Source: Euryarchaeota archaeon (GTDB lineage: Archaea > Thermoplasmatota > SW-10-69-26 > JACQPN01). Taken from it: a DNA stretch of 64,000 nt. Every line of letters starts with the position of its first letter. Within the stretch, counting starts at the first letter, position 1. This document shows positions 8,613 through 16,911 of the stretch, piece by piece. Below the pieces are notes generated by a model that saw only the letters and a list, made by a program, of their open reading frames with translations, was not told the DNA's origin and did no database searches. The DNA lies in assembly GCA_016207515.1 (NCBI GenBank), contig JACQPN010000009.1, positions 1 to 64,000 on the forward strand. The letters run 5' to 3'. A program made the translations under genes and the position numbers.

Positions 8613-9991
8613 GCGAGCAGGGACTTGACCCCAAGACCAAGCGCATCCTTACTCCGCTTTTGCGCACCGGGTTGGGCTTCTACATAGCGCTCATCATCCT
8701 CGTGGGCCTCTTCCTGCTCGCCAACTACGCGTGGTCGGTCCAACTCGACAAGGGCCTCGCAGTCACTGGGCTAAACGATCGCGTCTCGTGGGGAATCTAC
8801 ATCTCGGTCTTCATCTACTTCATAGGGATCTCCTATGGCGGGACGTGCGTGTCGGCGATCCTGCGGCTCACGGGGGCCGAGTGGCGCCGGCCGATCACGC
8901 GCCTTGCTGAGACATCCACCGTCGCCGCGTTGCTCGTAGCGGCGATCATGCCGATGTTCGACCTCGGGCATCCCGAGAAGATCCTCGACGTAGTCTTCTA
9001 CGGACGCATCGAATCACCGCTCGTCTGGGATTTCATCTCGGTGGGCACGTACCTCGCGGCTAGCATGCTCTTCTTCTATCTGGCCCTGATCCCGGACCTC
9101 GCGATCCTTGACCGAGTGCTTCCCAAGCGCGTGCGGATTCGCCGCACGCTGTATCGCGTCTTCAAGATGCGATGGGAGGCGACGCCGGCCCAGGTGCGTA
9201 AACTCGAGCGCGCCCTCATGGCGATCACGATCATCATCATCCCCATCGCCGTGAGCGCGCACACGGTGCTCTCCTGGATGTTCGGGATGACAACGCGCGC
9301 GGGATGGCACAGTTCGATCTTCGGGCCGTACTTCGTCGCTGGTGCCTTGTTCTCCGGGATAGGGATCGTCGTGATCGCGATGGCGGTCGTCCGTTGGGCG
9401 CAGCACTTGGAGGATGTCATCACCGACTTCCATTTCCGCCGGATGGCCGACATCCTGCTCGTGTTCGGGCTGGCCTACCTCTACATGACTTTGAGCGAGT
9501 ACCTGACGATGACATTCCAGCCTTCGGACGACGAGAAAATCCTTGTCGGCCTGCTCACTTCGGGACCGCTCGCGCCGTATTTCTGGATCTCGACCCTGGG
9601 CCTTGTCTTGGCCGTGGCTCTCTTGGCCATCCCGAGGACACGCACGGTGGCGGGCATCACCATGGCGGCCCTGGTCGTGAACGTGGCACTCCTCATCAAG
9701 CGCTTCATCATCGTCGTGCCGAGCATGCAGGTGCCGCTCATCCCGGGCGACGCCGTCGCGACCTACTCGCCTACGTGGGTGGAGTGGGCGCTCATCGGAG
9801 GATCGTTCGCCGCCTTCGGCCTCATCTTCCTCGTCGCCTCGAAACTCGTTCCCATGGTCTCGATCTGGGAGGTCAGCGAAGGTGACAAAGCGCACGCGAA
9901 GGACGCCCCCGCCGCGCCGGAGGCAAGGACGCCGAGTCCCGAAGCCGTTGCATCGGTGAGCGTGGTCGTAGCCACGGAGGGTCGAAGTTGA
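8609..9991 (+). CDS. NrfD/PsrC-family quinone-interacting membrane subunit
   Basis: A 460-residue polytopic protein with about ten membrane helices. The N-terminal half has the NrfD/PsrC hallmarks: WGIYISVFIYFIGISYGG and a conserved DLGHPEK segment after helix three. The C-terminal tail (from about 430) is a soluble Ala/Pro-rich extension. It would exchange electrons between membrane quinone and the exported Fe-S protein encoded immediately upstream. Start ATG 8609 overlaps the previous stop as ATGA, and the gene in turn overlaps the next one by 4 nt, so the set is tightly coupled. Confidence 0.88.
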   Translation: MSEQGLDPKTKRILTPLLRTGLGFYIALIILVGLFLLANYAWSVQLDKGLAVTGLNDRVSWGIYISVFIYFIGISYGGTCVSAILRLTGAEWRRPITRLAETSTVAALLVAAIMPMFDLGHPEKILDVVFYGRIESPLVWDFISVGTYLAASMLFFYLALIPDLAILDRVLPKRVRIRRTLYRVFKMRWEATPAQVRKLERALMAITIIIIPIAVSAHTVLSWMFGMTTRAGWHSSIFGPYFVAGALFSGIGIVVIAMAVVRWAQHLEDVITDFHFRRMADILLVFGLAYLYMTLSEYLTMTFQPSDDEKILVGLLTSGPLAPYFWISTLGLVLAVALLAIPRTRTVAGITMAALVVNVALLIKRFIIVVPSMQVPLIPGDAVATYSPTWVEWALIGGSFAAFGLIFLVASKLVPMVSIWEVSEGDKAHAKDAPAAPEARTPSPEAVASVSVVVATEGRS

Positions 9992-11052
9992 ACCCGAGAT
10001 GGCAAGGACTCTACGGACGACGGGGCCGCGTCGTGCTCTTCTTGTGCTTCGCAATGGTCCTCACAGGGTTCGCTCTGCTCGTGCCTGTTGAAGGCAACCT
10101 CGACGGGGTCTCCCCACCCGAGGGTTGCACGTGTCACTCGGAGGAAGCGTCACCGGGCATCAAGGTCGTGGTCGATGGGTGGCCCGCGATATACACCCCG
10201 GACTCCACCTACACGCTGGCTGTCACGGCGACCGGGAGCGTTTCCGGTTCCGCAGGCGGCTTCTCGATGGAGGTCACCAAGGGCAGTCTCTATTCGAGCG
10301 ATCCGATGGTGAGCGCCTCGGGCAAGGTCGCAACACATTCCGGCCCTGACCACCGTCAATGGACGGTCGAATGGCGCGCACCCCCCGAGGACTCTGGTGA
10401 CACGAGTCTTGTCACGTACGTGAACCTCGCAAACGGCGACGAGTCGGAAGGAGAAGAGGATCACTGGAACGTTCTCACCCTCTCTGCGAAGGAGAAGGCG
10501 CCAGAACCACCGAAACCCTCCAGGTTAAGCCTGGCGTTCTCCGGGGAGAACGGAACGCTGGTCGCCGGACGCAACATCACGATCACGGCGACGCTCACGA
10601 ACTTCAGCGGCGCCCCGATCCGCAATGCGATTGTGACGTTCTATCAGAACACTAGCTATGGACAACTCGCGATCGGCAAGAACAAGACGGGTGCCGACGG
10701 GCGGACGCCGATAAACTGGACGGTCGTGTCGGCCTGCGAGTGCCTCTTCTTTGCACACTACGACGGCTCGTCGAAGAACCTTTCTGAAAACGCCACCGCC
10801 CTAGCGAGCGTGACCGATCCGAATGGCGTCTTCGACACGCTCTACCCACCGCAGACCCCATTCGTGTTCATGCAATACTATGCGGTCCGCGGATCCGTCG
10901 GGCTCGTGATCGGCGCAGTCTGGCTCACGCTCCTCTACGCGGGACTTTCCGTTTTCAAGGTCCGCTCGCTCGGCGCATCGGGAGGCGACGGAGCCGGCGG
11001 GCCGCTCAGTATCCTATCGTCACGGTCTAGGAAGAAGGTGGAACGGAAATGA
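9988..11052 (+). CDS. Secreted CTCH-motif protein (choice-of-anchor V-like) with Ig-like domain
   Basis: A 354-residue surface protein. A signal/anchor helix (about 12-28) is followed by PPEGCTCHSEEAS, a GWPAIYTPDSTYTL segment and a beta-rich domain, matching the 605-1603 protein. A bacterial Ig-like domain lies at about 175-265 (LSLAFSGENGTLVAGRNITI). A C-terminal helix (about 300-320) and basic tail anchor it. Start TTG 9988 overlaps the NrfD stop. Placement right after NrfD suggests it is the extracytoplasmic partner of that complex. The CxCH motif is not a standard heme motif, so a redox cofactor is only suspected. Confidence 0.68.
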   Translation: MNPRWQGLYGRRGRVVLFLCFAMVLTGFALLVPVEGNLDGVSPPEGCTCHSEEASPGIKVVVDGWPAIYTPDSTYTLAVTATGSVSGSAGGFSMEVTKGSLYSSDPMVSASGKVATHSGPDHRQWTVEWRAPPEDSGDTSLVTYVNLANGDESEGEEDHWNVLTLSAKEKAPEPPKPSRLSLAFSGENGTLVAGRNITITATLTNFSGAPIRNAIVTFYQNTSYGQLAIGKNKTGADGRTPINWTVVSACECLFFAHYDGSSKNLSENATALASVTDPNGVFDTLYPPQTPFVFMQYYAVRGSVGLVIGAVWLTLLYAGLSVFKVRSLGASGGDGAGGPLSILSSRSRKKVERK

Positions 11053-12512
11053 TGAACAGGAAAGAGACCCGGTCTTCGAAAGTTGGTGCGTGTCTTGTGA
11101 TCACCCTGGCGATGGTCGTATCGCTTGTGCCGATGCCGGCAGGTGCAGCGCCGCAGACGACGGACGCGCATATCGCGTCCTTCACCGCATCGCCATCCTA
11201 CGTGAACCTCAATAGGACCACTACTGTGACCATGACCGTCTCGAGCCTCTACGGCGGCGGCAACGACAACTACAAAGTGACAGTGTACGCCCCCGACGGG
11301 AGTGTGGTCGCGAGCGACTGGTTCAATTTCACCGCGGTCGGCTCGATCTCGAAGACGCTCGGCAACACCACGGTCGACTTCAAGGCGGCCATCACAAAGG
11401 TCGGCGCCTACCTCATCGAAGCGACGCACGGGAGCGCCATCGCCGCCTCGATCCCGCTCCAGACGACCGACAAGCTCCTCGTCGTCACCGAATTCGCCGC
11501 CGCGTCGAATCCGTGGACCGACATCCACAACTGTCCCATAGCGGAGGAGTTCCAGCGCGGGGACGAGGTCATCGCCCGCGCGTACGTCCGATACCTCTCG
11601 ACGGGCGAGATCCTCAACGGGACGCTAGTGCCGACCGCTCCGAAGAATGTCACCGGCACGCTCTTCGAGGAGACGAAGGTCATCAACTACAACGCCCAGG
11701 GTTTCTGGAGGGCCGCGTGGTTCATCCCATGGGACAAGCCGCTGGGGACGTACTCGTTCACCGTGGCCGCGTCTGACGGGATGGGTAACTCCGGGACGGG
11801 TGTGTCGCCGAAGGCGGGCGTTTATGGGGCGCTGAAGATCCTGGCGTCCATCCTTCCGACCACGGTCTCCACGACCAACGCCAGTTCCGGGGCGATCTCC
11901 AACGCCTTCTACCCCGGCGAGTCGGTTGGCATCGTCGCGCGATCGGTCTATGATCTCCACTTTGCGCACAACTTCGAGTACACGAAGACGAACCGGACGT
12001 TGGCGGGAACGCCCGCCAAGCCCGGACCCGGTCAGGATTACGCCCTCGGGACCGACCGCGGCGGAGTGGTGCAAGCGGCGATCGGCTCCGGGGCGTTCAA
12101 CGCGACCGCCGGAACCTTCGCCGACCAACTCGCCAAAGTGGACCTGGTCTTCAACGAGGCCACGGGCAACTGGATGGGGGCATGGACCGTCCCCACCGAT
12201 TCGGTGCTCACGGGGGACATCCTTGTCCGCGTCACGGCCCGCGACGGCGCCCCGACCGGCAACAGCGGAAGCGGGACGACGAGCATCACGACACTCGAAC
12301 GGCCTCTACCGGTCAAGGAGACCCAGTACGTGAACCAGACCGTCGAGGTGGAGAAACTGAAGGATGGGGCGCTCGATGGTCCGGTCGCTTACGGGCTCAT
12401 GGGCGTGACGCTCGCCGGCGGACTTGGCGTGGGCTACGTGCTGAGCCGCGGCAAGCTGTCCGGAGGCAAGAAAGGAGGCCCCGGGGAGAAAGGCGGCGAC
12501 GAATGGCAGTGA
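11049..12512 (+). CDS. Secreted multi-domain beta-sandwich surface protein
   Basis: A 487-residue protein with an N-terminal signal (about 12-32, ending near AGAAPQ) and at least three Ig-like/beta-sandwich modules built around repeats of a YKVTVYAPDGSVV- and YSFTVAASDGMGN-type strand. A C-terminal helix (about 450-470) is followed by a Gly/Lys-rich tail. There is no known catalytic motif. It starts 4 nt inside the previous gene, so it is part of the NrfD operon. I do not recognise the family; a scaffold or S-layer-associated role for the redox complex is an inference from position. Confidence 0.6.
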   Translation: MMNRKETRSSKVGACLVITLAMVVSLVPMPAGAAPQTTDAHIASFTASPSYVNLNRTTTVTMTVSSLYGGGNDNYKVTVYAPDGSVVASDWFNFTAVGSISKTLGNTTVDFKAAITKVGAYLIEATHGSAIAASIPLQTTDKLLVVTEFAAASNPWTDIHNCPIAEEFQRGDEVIARAYVRYLSTGEILNGTLVPTAPKNVTGTLFEETKVINYNAQGFWRAAWFIPWDKPLGTYSFTVAASDGMGNSGTGVSPKAGVYGALKILASILPTTVSTTNASSGAISNAFYPGESVGIVARSVYDLHFAHNFEYTKTNRTLAGTPAKPGPGQDYALGTDRGGVVQAAIGSGAFNATAGTFADQLAKVDLVFNEATGNWMGAWTVPTDSVLTGDILVRVTARDGAPTGNSGSGTTSITTLERPLPVKETQYVNQTVEVEKLKDGALDGPVAYGLMGVTLAGGLGVGYVLSRGKLSGGKKGGPGEKGGDEWQ

Positions 12513-12546
12513 GCCGCCCCGAGCATTATCAAAGGAGAAAGATCCT

Positions 12547-14142
12547 ATGAGATACGATACGACCAGAATCGCAATTGCATGCTTGTTGAGCGCCTTGACG
12601 GCGCTATTCGTCTTTGGGGGCGCCAGCGCGGCGCCGACCCTCGCCGTCAATCCCGACGAGGGCCCGGTCGGTACGCCTTTCACCGTGTCGGGCGGCGGCT
12701 TCGCGGCCGACTCTTCGGTCGACCTCGTCTGGCAGACGATGGAGGGAAACCGCGTGAGTGGCAGCGGCTTCACCGAGGTGTTCTGGCCGCTCAAGACGGT
12801 GAAGACCGACACAACGGGAGCATTCCGTGTCGAGCTCAAGGCCCCCTATGACCTGGGCGGTCCCCCGCACAGGGTCGAGGCACGTGTGGGCGACGCCGTC
12901 GCCTCGTCCACGGAGTTCACGATAACGCGAACCGCTGAGTTGTCTCCGGTCTCGGGACCCCTCGGGACGATGCTCACGCTCCACATGACCGGCGGCGGCT
13001 GGACGCAGTACGACAACATCGTCGCCGTCACCTACGACAATGCGTTCATCGGCTTCATGTGCAGTTTCAACAGCCAAGGCAACATGACATTGTGGCTACC
13101 GGCGACCGGAGGCGTGGGGCTGCACACGATCGACGTATGGCCCGCGCTTTACTGGGGCCCCGACACCGGTCCGACCCCGTGGAAGATCGCCCACCTAGCG
13201 GCGGGCGACCAGCCGACGGAGATCCCCCAGTACCACTTCGAGTTCCAGCTCACCGAGGGCGTGGCGACTCCCGACAAGATGTTGCCCCTCGAAGGGGCGA
13301 TCACCGGCGCCCAGCCGCCCTTGTCGGCCGAGGCTCTCGTGAACAGCCTGAAGGCAAGCGCAGCTCCGACGTTGGCGCTGAGCTCCGGCCTCATACCGCC
13401 GGGCCAGGAGATGATCGTCGCCGGAGGCGGCTTCAAGGCCGGCGACACGGTGAAGCTCACGTGGAGCACCGTCACCGCGAAGACGCAGATAGCCAAGGAC
13501 AAGAACAGGGGCTGGAACGCGACGACGACCGTGACCAAGGACCTGGCAAACGCACTCGTCGGTCCGACCGGTACCTTCTTCGTCACGCTGAAGGTCCCCT
13601 ACGACTTCGGTGGAGACCACGACATCAAAGCGGTGGTGCGAGGCGAGCCGGTCGCACAGACCTCGCTACGCGTCCAGCCCCACTTCGAGTTCGTCGGACC
13701 CGCAAAGGTCAAGGCGGGCGAGAAGGTGACCATCCGCGGCTACGGCCTCGGCTACGAGAAGTACACGGCCGTCTGGACGGTGCTTTACGACAACAAGCTC
13801 TCCGGCTGGGTCTCTGCGTTCGAGACCCAGGGCAACGCGACCTTCGAGATGTACGCCGTTGGCTCGCCCGGCAAGCACTTCATCGACATACACGAGGGCT
13901 CCAACGGTTGGCCGTACCTCAACCTTTGGGAGTCACCGTGGCCGTGGGAGCCGGCGCAGCACTTCAACTTCGACATCGTCGGTGGAACCGGAAGCGCGTC
14001 TTCGGTGGAACACATGGTCCAGCAAGACCTCTCCGGACTCGGCGACGCGAAGACCCAGGATGTCCCCGGGTTAGAGGCTCTTGCGGTCCTGGCAGCGATC
14101 GGGGTCGCCTCGCTCGCGTGGCGGCGCACCCGTTTCGAGTGA
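12547..14142 (+). CDS. Secreted IPT/TIG-like repeat protein with PGF-CTERM-like tail
   Basis: A 531-residue protein with a signal peptide ending near GASAAPTL. The body contains two related halves: each opens with a PTLALxPxxGPxGxxxxVxGGGF-like strand pattern (near 30 and 275) and continues with VxLVWxT and FRVxLKAPYD segments, so an internal duplication of IPT/TIG-like folds is visible. The end, VPGLEALAVLAAIGVASLAWRRTRF, is a PGF-CTERM-like sorting signal: a Pro-Gly-Leu, a helix and an Arg cluster. A ribosome site AAAGGAGA precedes the ATG by 7 nt. It is the last gene of the NrfD operon; the function is unknown. Confidence 0.6.
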   Translation: MRYDTTRIAIACLLSALTALFVFGGASAAPTLAVNPDEGPVGTPFTVSGGGFAADSSVDLVWQTMEGNRVSGSGFTEVFWPLKTVKTDTTGAFRVELKAPYDLGGPPHRVEARVGDAVASSTEFTITRTAELSPVSGPLGTMLTLHMTGGGWTQYDNIVAVTYDNAFIGFMCSFNSQGNMTLWLPATGGVGLHTIDVWPALYWGPDTGPTPWKIAHLAAGDQPTEIPQYHFEFQLTEGVATPDKMLPLEGAITGAQPPLSAEALVNSLKASAAPTLALSSGLIPPGQEMIVAGGGFKAGDTVKLTWSTVTAKTQIAKDKNRGWNATTTVTKDLANALVGPTGTFFVTLKVPYDFGGDHDIKAVVRGEPVAQTSLRVQPHFEFVGPAKVKAGEKVTIRGYGLGYEKYTAVWTVLYDNKLSGWVSAFETQGNATFEMYAVGSPGKHFIDIHEGSNGWPYLNLWESPWPWEPAQHFNFDIVGGTGSASSVEHMVQQDLSGLGDAKTQDVPGLEALAVLAAIGVASLAWRRTRFE

Positions 14143-14182
14143 GCCGCCCGTCGCAGGAAGAAGACTGACATCGGAGAAGGTC

Positions 14183-14219
14183 GATGGGCCGCGGCGGCGC
14201 GTCTCGCCGCCGGCCCATC
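14183..14219 (+). terminator. GC-rich hairpin after the NrfD operon
   Basis: An imperfect inverted repeat pairs GATGGGCC...GGCGGCG with CGCCGCC...GGCCCATC around a CGTCT loop: 8 + 7 base pairs with a 2-nt bulge. It begins 41 nt after the operon's last stop. There is no strong T-run, so transcript stabilisation or processing is as likely as termination. Confidence 0.4.
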
Positions 14220-14542
14220 CGCCTCTCGACACTACGTGAGGCAGGGGGAAACCGCATACGCTTCCCTACCGCGGCTCGGAGCGAGGCGGTCGTGCCTTTC
14301 CTCGTCGGTCCTTAGGATAGCACGCCGACGGCCGGGCGAGCCGGCACCGACCGCCGAGACTCTGGTGATGTTCGGAATACCGGCCGTCCGGTGCCGCGCG
14401 TCACATCATCCTCCCACGCTGCGTCCTCGACGAAGGAGTCAGGATCAGGGGCTGTGGGCGGCCATGACGAAACAATCTTGAGGCCCCTTGGCATAGGATT
14501 AGCCGCAAGAGGCGCCCGGCGGAGCGGACCGGGCCAAGCTGC
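14220..14542. other. Gene-free interval before the ccm operon
   Basis: About 320 bases with no convincing gene. One 81-codon frame is present but has no domain, signal or ribosome site. No clear TATA box stands out; the ccmA start at 14543 may be preceded by a promoter in the stretch around 14470-14520. Confidence 0.5.
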
Positions 14543-15301
14543 ATGAACCGATTCCCTGGAAACGCGCAGAAGGAAGGACGCAGGTTCCCAGTAGAGGAAC
14601 CCGCCGCGTCGGCCGACGGGGGCGATGGCCGGATCGCCGAAGACGTCGGGGCGTCGGGCGTGGAACCCCTGTGCATGCGGGCCGTGTCCAAACGCTTCGC
14701 CACACACCAGGTCCTTGACAGGATAAGCCTGGAGCTGGGGTACGGCAAGACCATCCTCGTCCTTGGCGCCAATGGGGCCGGGAAGACCACCCTCCTACGA
14801 ATCGCGGCGGGCGTCACCCACGCGGATTCAGGCTCTGTCGAACACTTCGGAAAACGGGTGCTGGACGATGACCTGCCGACACGACGCCGGGTCTCGTACG
14901 TCTCGCAACGCGCCCCCATGTATCGTGAACTCACGCCCCTCGAACACCTGACCTGGTGGGCTCGGCTATACGGCATCGATCGTGTGCACGAGCGTTGCGA
15001 ATCGATATTGCAGGAGGCGCGACTCGCGCGCATGGCTAATGAACGATGCGGAAGCCTCAGCCGCGGACAACAACAGAGGCTCGCCATATCCATGGCCTTG
15101 CTTCCGTCTCCCGACCTCTTGATCATGGATGAGCCTGAGGCGGCACTCGACGACCAGGGGCTGACATGGCTCCACACACTTCTTTCCGAACGACGCGGCC
15201 GGGTCGCCACGATCATCGCAGCACACGGCGCCGAACGTCTCGGTTCGATCGCCGATTCGAGATTGATCATCGAGAAAGGGCGGGGGTCGGTCACCGCATG
15301 A
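14543..15301 (+). CDS. ccmA: Heme exporter ATP-binding protein CcmA
   Basis: ABC ATPase of 252 residues. It has Walker A GANGAGKTT (about 76-84), the signature SLSRGQQQR, Walker B LLIMDEP and a late switch His in AAHGAE. The N-terminal 45 residues are probably unstructured, and the true start could be internal (Met at PLCMRAV). The call as CcmA rather than a generic ABC ATPase rests on the next genes: CcmB, CcmC and a CcmD-like peptide with 4-nt overlaps. Together they translocate or release heme for apocytochrome c maturation, which the 17-heme cytochrome nearby requires. Confidence 0.87.
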   Translation: MNRFPGNAQKEGRRFPVEEPAASADGGDGRIAEDVGASGVEPLCMRAVSKRFATHQVLDRISLELGYGKTILVLGANGAGKTTLLRIAAGVTHADSGSVEHFGKRVLDDDLPTRRRVSYVSQRAPMYRELTPLEHLTWWARLYGIDRVHERCESILQEARLARMANERCGSLSRGQQQRLAISMALLPSPDLLIMDEPEAALDDQGLTWLHTLLSERRGRVATIIAAHGAERLGSIADSRLIIEKGRGSVTA

Positions 15302-15951
15302 GCCTTCGGGCGCTCCTCTGGAAGGACGCGATGAGAGAGACGCGGGGACGCGAGGGGGCCGAGGCGGCGATCGTCCTCGTCGCCCTTTTCTTCTTAGTCG
15401 AGATGCTGGCCGCCCCACCCGTCGCCGACGAAGCCACCGCGGTCGCGGCATTGTGGATTCCCTTGATCTTCGTCACGGGCGCACTTGTCGGCAAGGGATT
15501 CGCGAGCGAGGCGGACAGGGGCACGCTCGAACTCCTCCGTTCTGCCCCGGTCCCGGCGGCCATGCACGGGCTGTCCCGCACCCTGGTCGATCTGGCGCTC
15601 GTCGCACTCGTGGGGACCGCCGCACTCGCCTTTTCGGTGCTCGCGTTCGGATCCCCTGCGACGGTGGGGCTCGTCGGGATCGTACTGCTCGCGGTCATCG
15701 GCTTGACGGTGGTGGGTTCGTTCGCGAGCGGTGTTGCGGCCCAAGCAAGATCCCGCGAACTGTTGCTTCCCGTCCTGATGGTCCCGGTCCTCGTGCCCCT
15801 TATCGAGGCTGGCATCGGCGGCAGCCTCTTGGCGATCCGCGGCGCCTCTGCCACCGACCTGTCCTCTGTCTTCCTGGTCATCGCGGGGTACGACCTCGTA
15901 ATGGGCGGCCTCGCCTGGATACTGTGGCCCCACGTTCTCGAGGCTGATTGA
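15298..15951 (+). CDS. ccmB: Heme exporter membrane protein CcmB
   Basis: A 217-residue protein with six predicted membrane helices, beginning MSLRALLWKDAMRETRGRE, the typical CcmB N-terminus (kDlr.E.R). The segment FASEADRGTLELLRSAPVP matches the conserved CcmB cytoplasmic loop. ATG 15298 overlaps the ccmA stop as ATGA; a longer frame opening at 15166 lies entirely over ccmA and is rejected. The product pairs with CcmA as the transporter permease. Confidence 0.88.
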   Translation: MSLRALLWKDAMRETRGREGAEAAIVLVALFFLVEMLAAPPVADEATAVAALWIPLIFVTGALVGKGFASEADRGTLELLRSAPVPAAMHGLSRTLVDLALVALVGTAALAFSVLAFGSPATVGLVGIVLLAVIGLTVVGSFASGVAAQARSRELLLPVLMVPVLVPLIEAGIGGSLLAIRGASATDLSSVFLVIAGYDLVMGGLAWILWPHVLEAD

Positions 15952-16722
15952 ATGGCGCAAGAAACATCGAAGGGAAGGTCATGGATGGCCGCGCTCCCAA
16001 GCGCGGAAGCCACAAGGAGATTCTCGCTCGCTGCGACGGCCGTTTCATGGTTGGTCCTTGGCTACCTTGCGTGGTTCGTGGCGCCCGATTGGCGCACCGC
16101 CGGCGACGTCTCGGCCCCTCTCACGAGAAAACTCCTGTTCTACCATCCTGCCTCGGCCTGGGCCGCCTTCGTCGGCTATTTCGTCGTTCTGGTCGCGAGC
16201 GTTGCGTACCTTAGAAGGCGTGAGGCGGGTCTTGATGTGGTCGCACGCTCCGCAGCGGAGGTGGGCTTCTTCCTGAACACGATCGCCCTCGTGACCGGCA
16301 CCATCTGGGGTTCTATCGAATGGATGCGGACAGGCGAACAACCGCTCGTGACCGTGATGAGGGAGCCAAAGGTGCTAGTGCTTCTCGTCATGTGGTTCGC
16401 GTTCGCCGCATACCTGCTCCTCAGGCGCCTCGTCGACGACCCGTCGAGGAGGGCTCGCCTCTCGGCCGCCTTCGGGATAATCGGTTTCGCAGGCGTACCG
16501 CTCTCCTTCCTAACGAGCAGGCTCTTGCAGACGAGCCTTCACCCGGACGTCGTGGGACCGGGCGCCAACCCGGATGCGGCACTGCCTACCTCGGCCGGGA
16601 TCACCCTGGGTTGGAGCTTCATCGCGTTCACGTTCCTCTTCGCATTCCTCTTCCTCCATCGCCTTCGACTCAGCAAGATCGAAGAGCGATTGGAAGGGAT
16701 CGAGACGGAGATGAGAGAATGA
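15952..16722 (+). CDS. ccmC: Heme-handling membrane protein CcmC, with a shortened tryptophan-rich motif
   Basis: A 256-residue protein with six helices. LTRKLLFYHPASAWAAF (about 52-68) is the conserved heme-facing CcmC segment with its first His. In the WWD region it has GTIWGSIEWMRTGEQPL rather than the usual WGxxWxWDxRLT, so the second half of the signature is changed. A second His is expected in the HPDVVGPG loop, as in the family. It lies between ccmB and the ccmD-like gene with 4-nt overlap on its 3' side. The identification is good by context; activity of the altered motif is open. Confidence 0.82.
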   Translation: MAQETSKGRSWMAALPSAEATRRFSLAATAVSWLVLGYLAWFVAPDWRTAGDVSAPLTRKLLFYHPASAWAAFVGYFVVLVASVAYLRRREAGLDVVARSAAEVGFFLNTIALVTGTIWGSIEWMRTGEQPLVTVMREPKVLVLLVMWFAFAAYLLLRRLVDDPSRRARLSAAFGIIGFAGVPLSFLTSRLLQTSLHPDVVGPGANPDAALPTSAGITLGWSFIAFTFLFAFLFLHRLRLSKIEERLEGIETEMRE

Positions 16723-16865
16723 CCGACGAGACGACGTTCTTCCTGGGCTTTACGGCGATATTCCTCGGGATAGTGGCGTACATGTTGCTGCTCGAGAGGA
16801 ACGCAAAGAGACTCGAACAACGGATGGAAAGACTGGCATCACGCTCGAAAGAACCGAAGAGCTGA
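16719..16865 (+). CDS. ccmD: CcmD-like small membrane protein
   Basis: A 48-residue protein: one membrane helix (FFLGFTAIFLGIVAYMLLL), then a basic, charged cytoplasmic helix (RNAKRLEQRMERLASRSKE). Size, topology and position directly after ccmC (ATGA overlap) match CcmD, which stabilises the CcmABC complex. There is no sequence motif to confirm it. Confidence 0.72.
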   Translation: MTDETTFFLGFTAIFLGIVAYMLLLERNAKRLEQRMERLASRSKEPKS

Positions 16866-16911
16866 AGGCTTTCGCCTGGGCGACTGCGAGACGACAACAG
16901 CCTGCCCGGCG

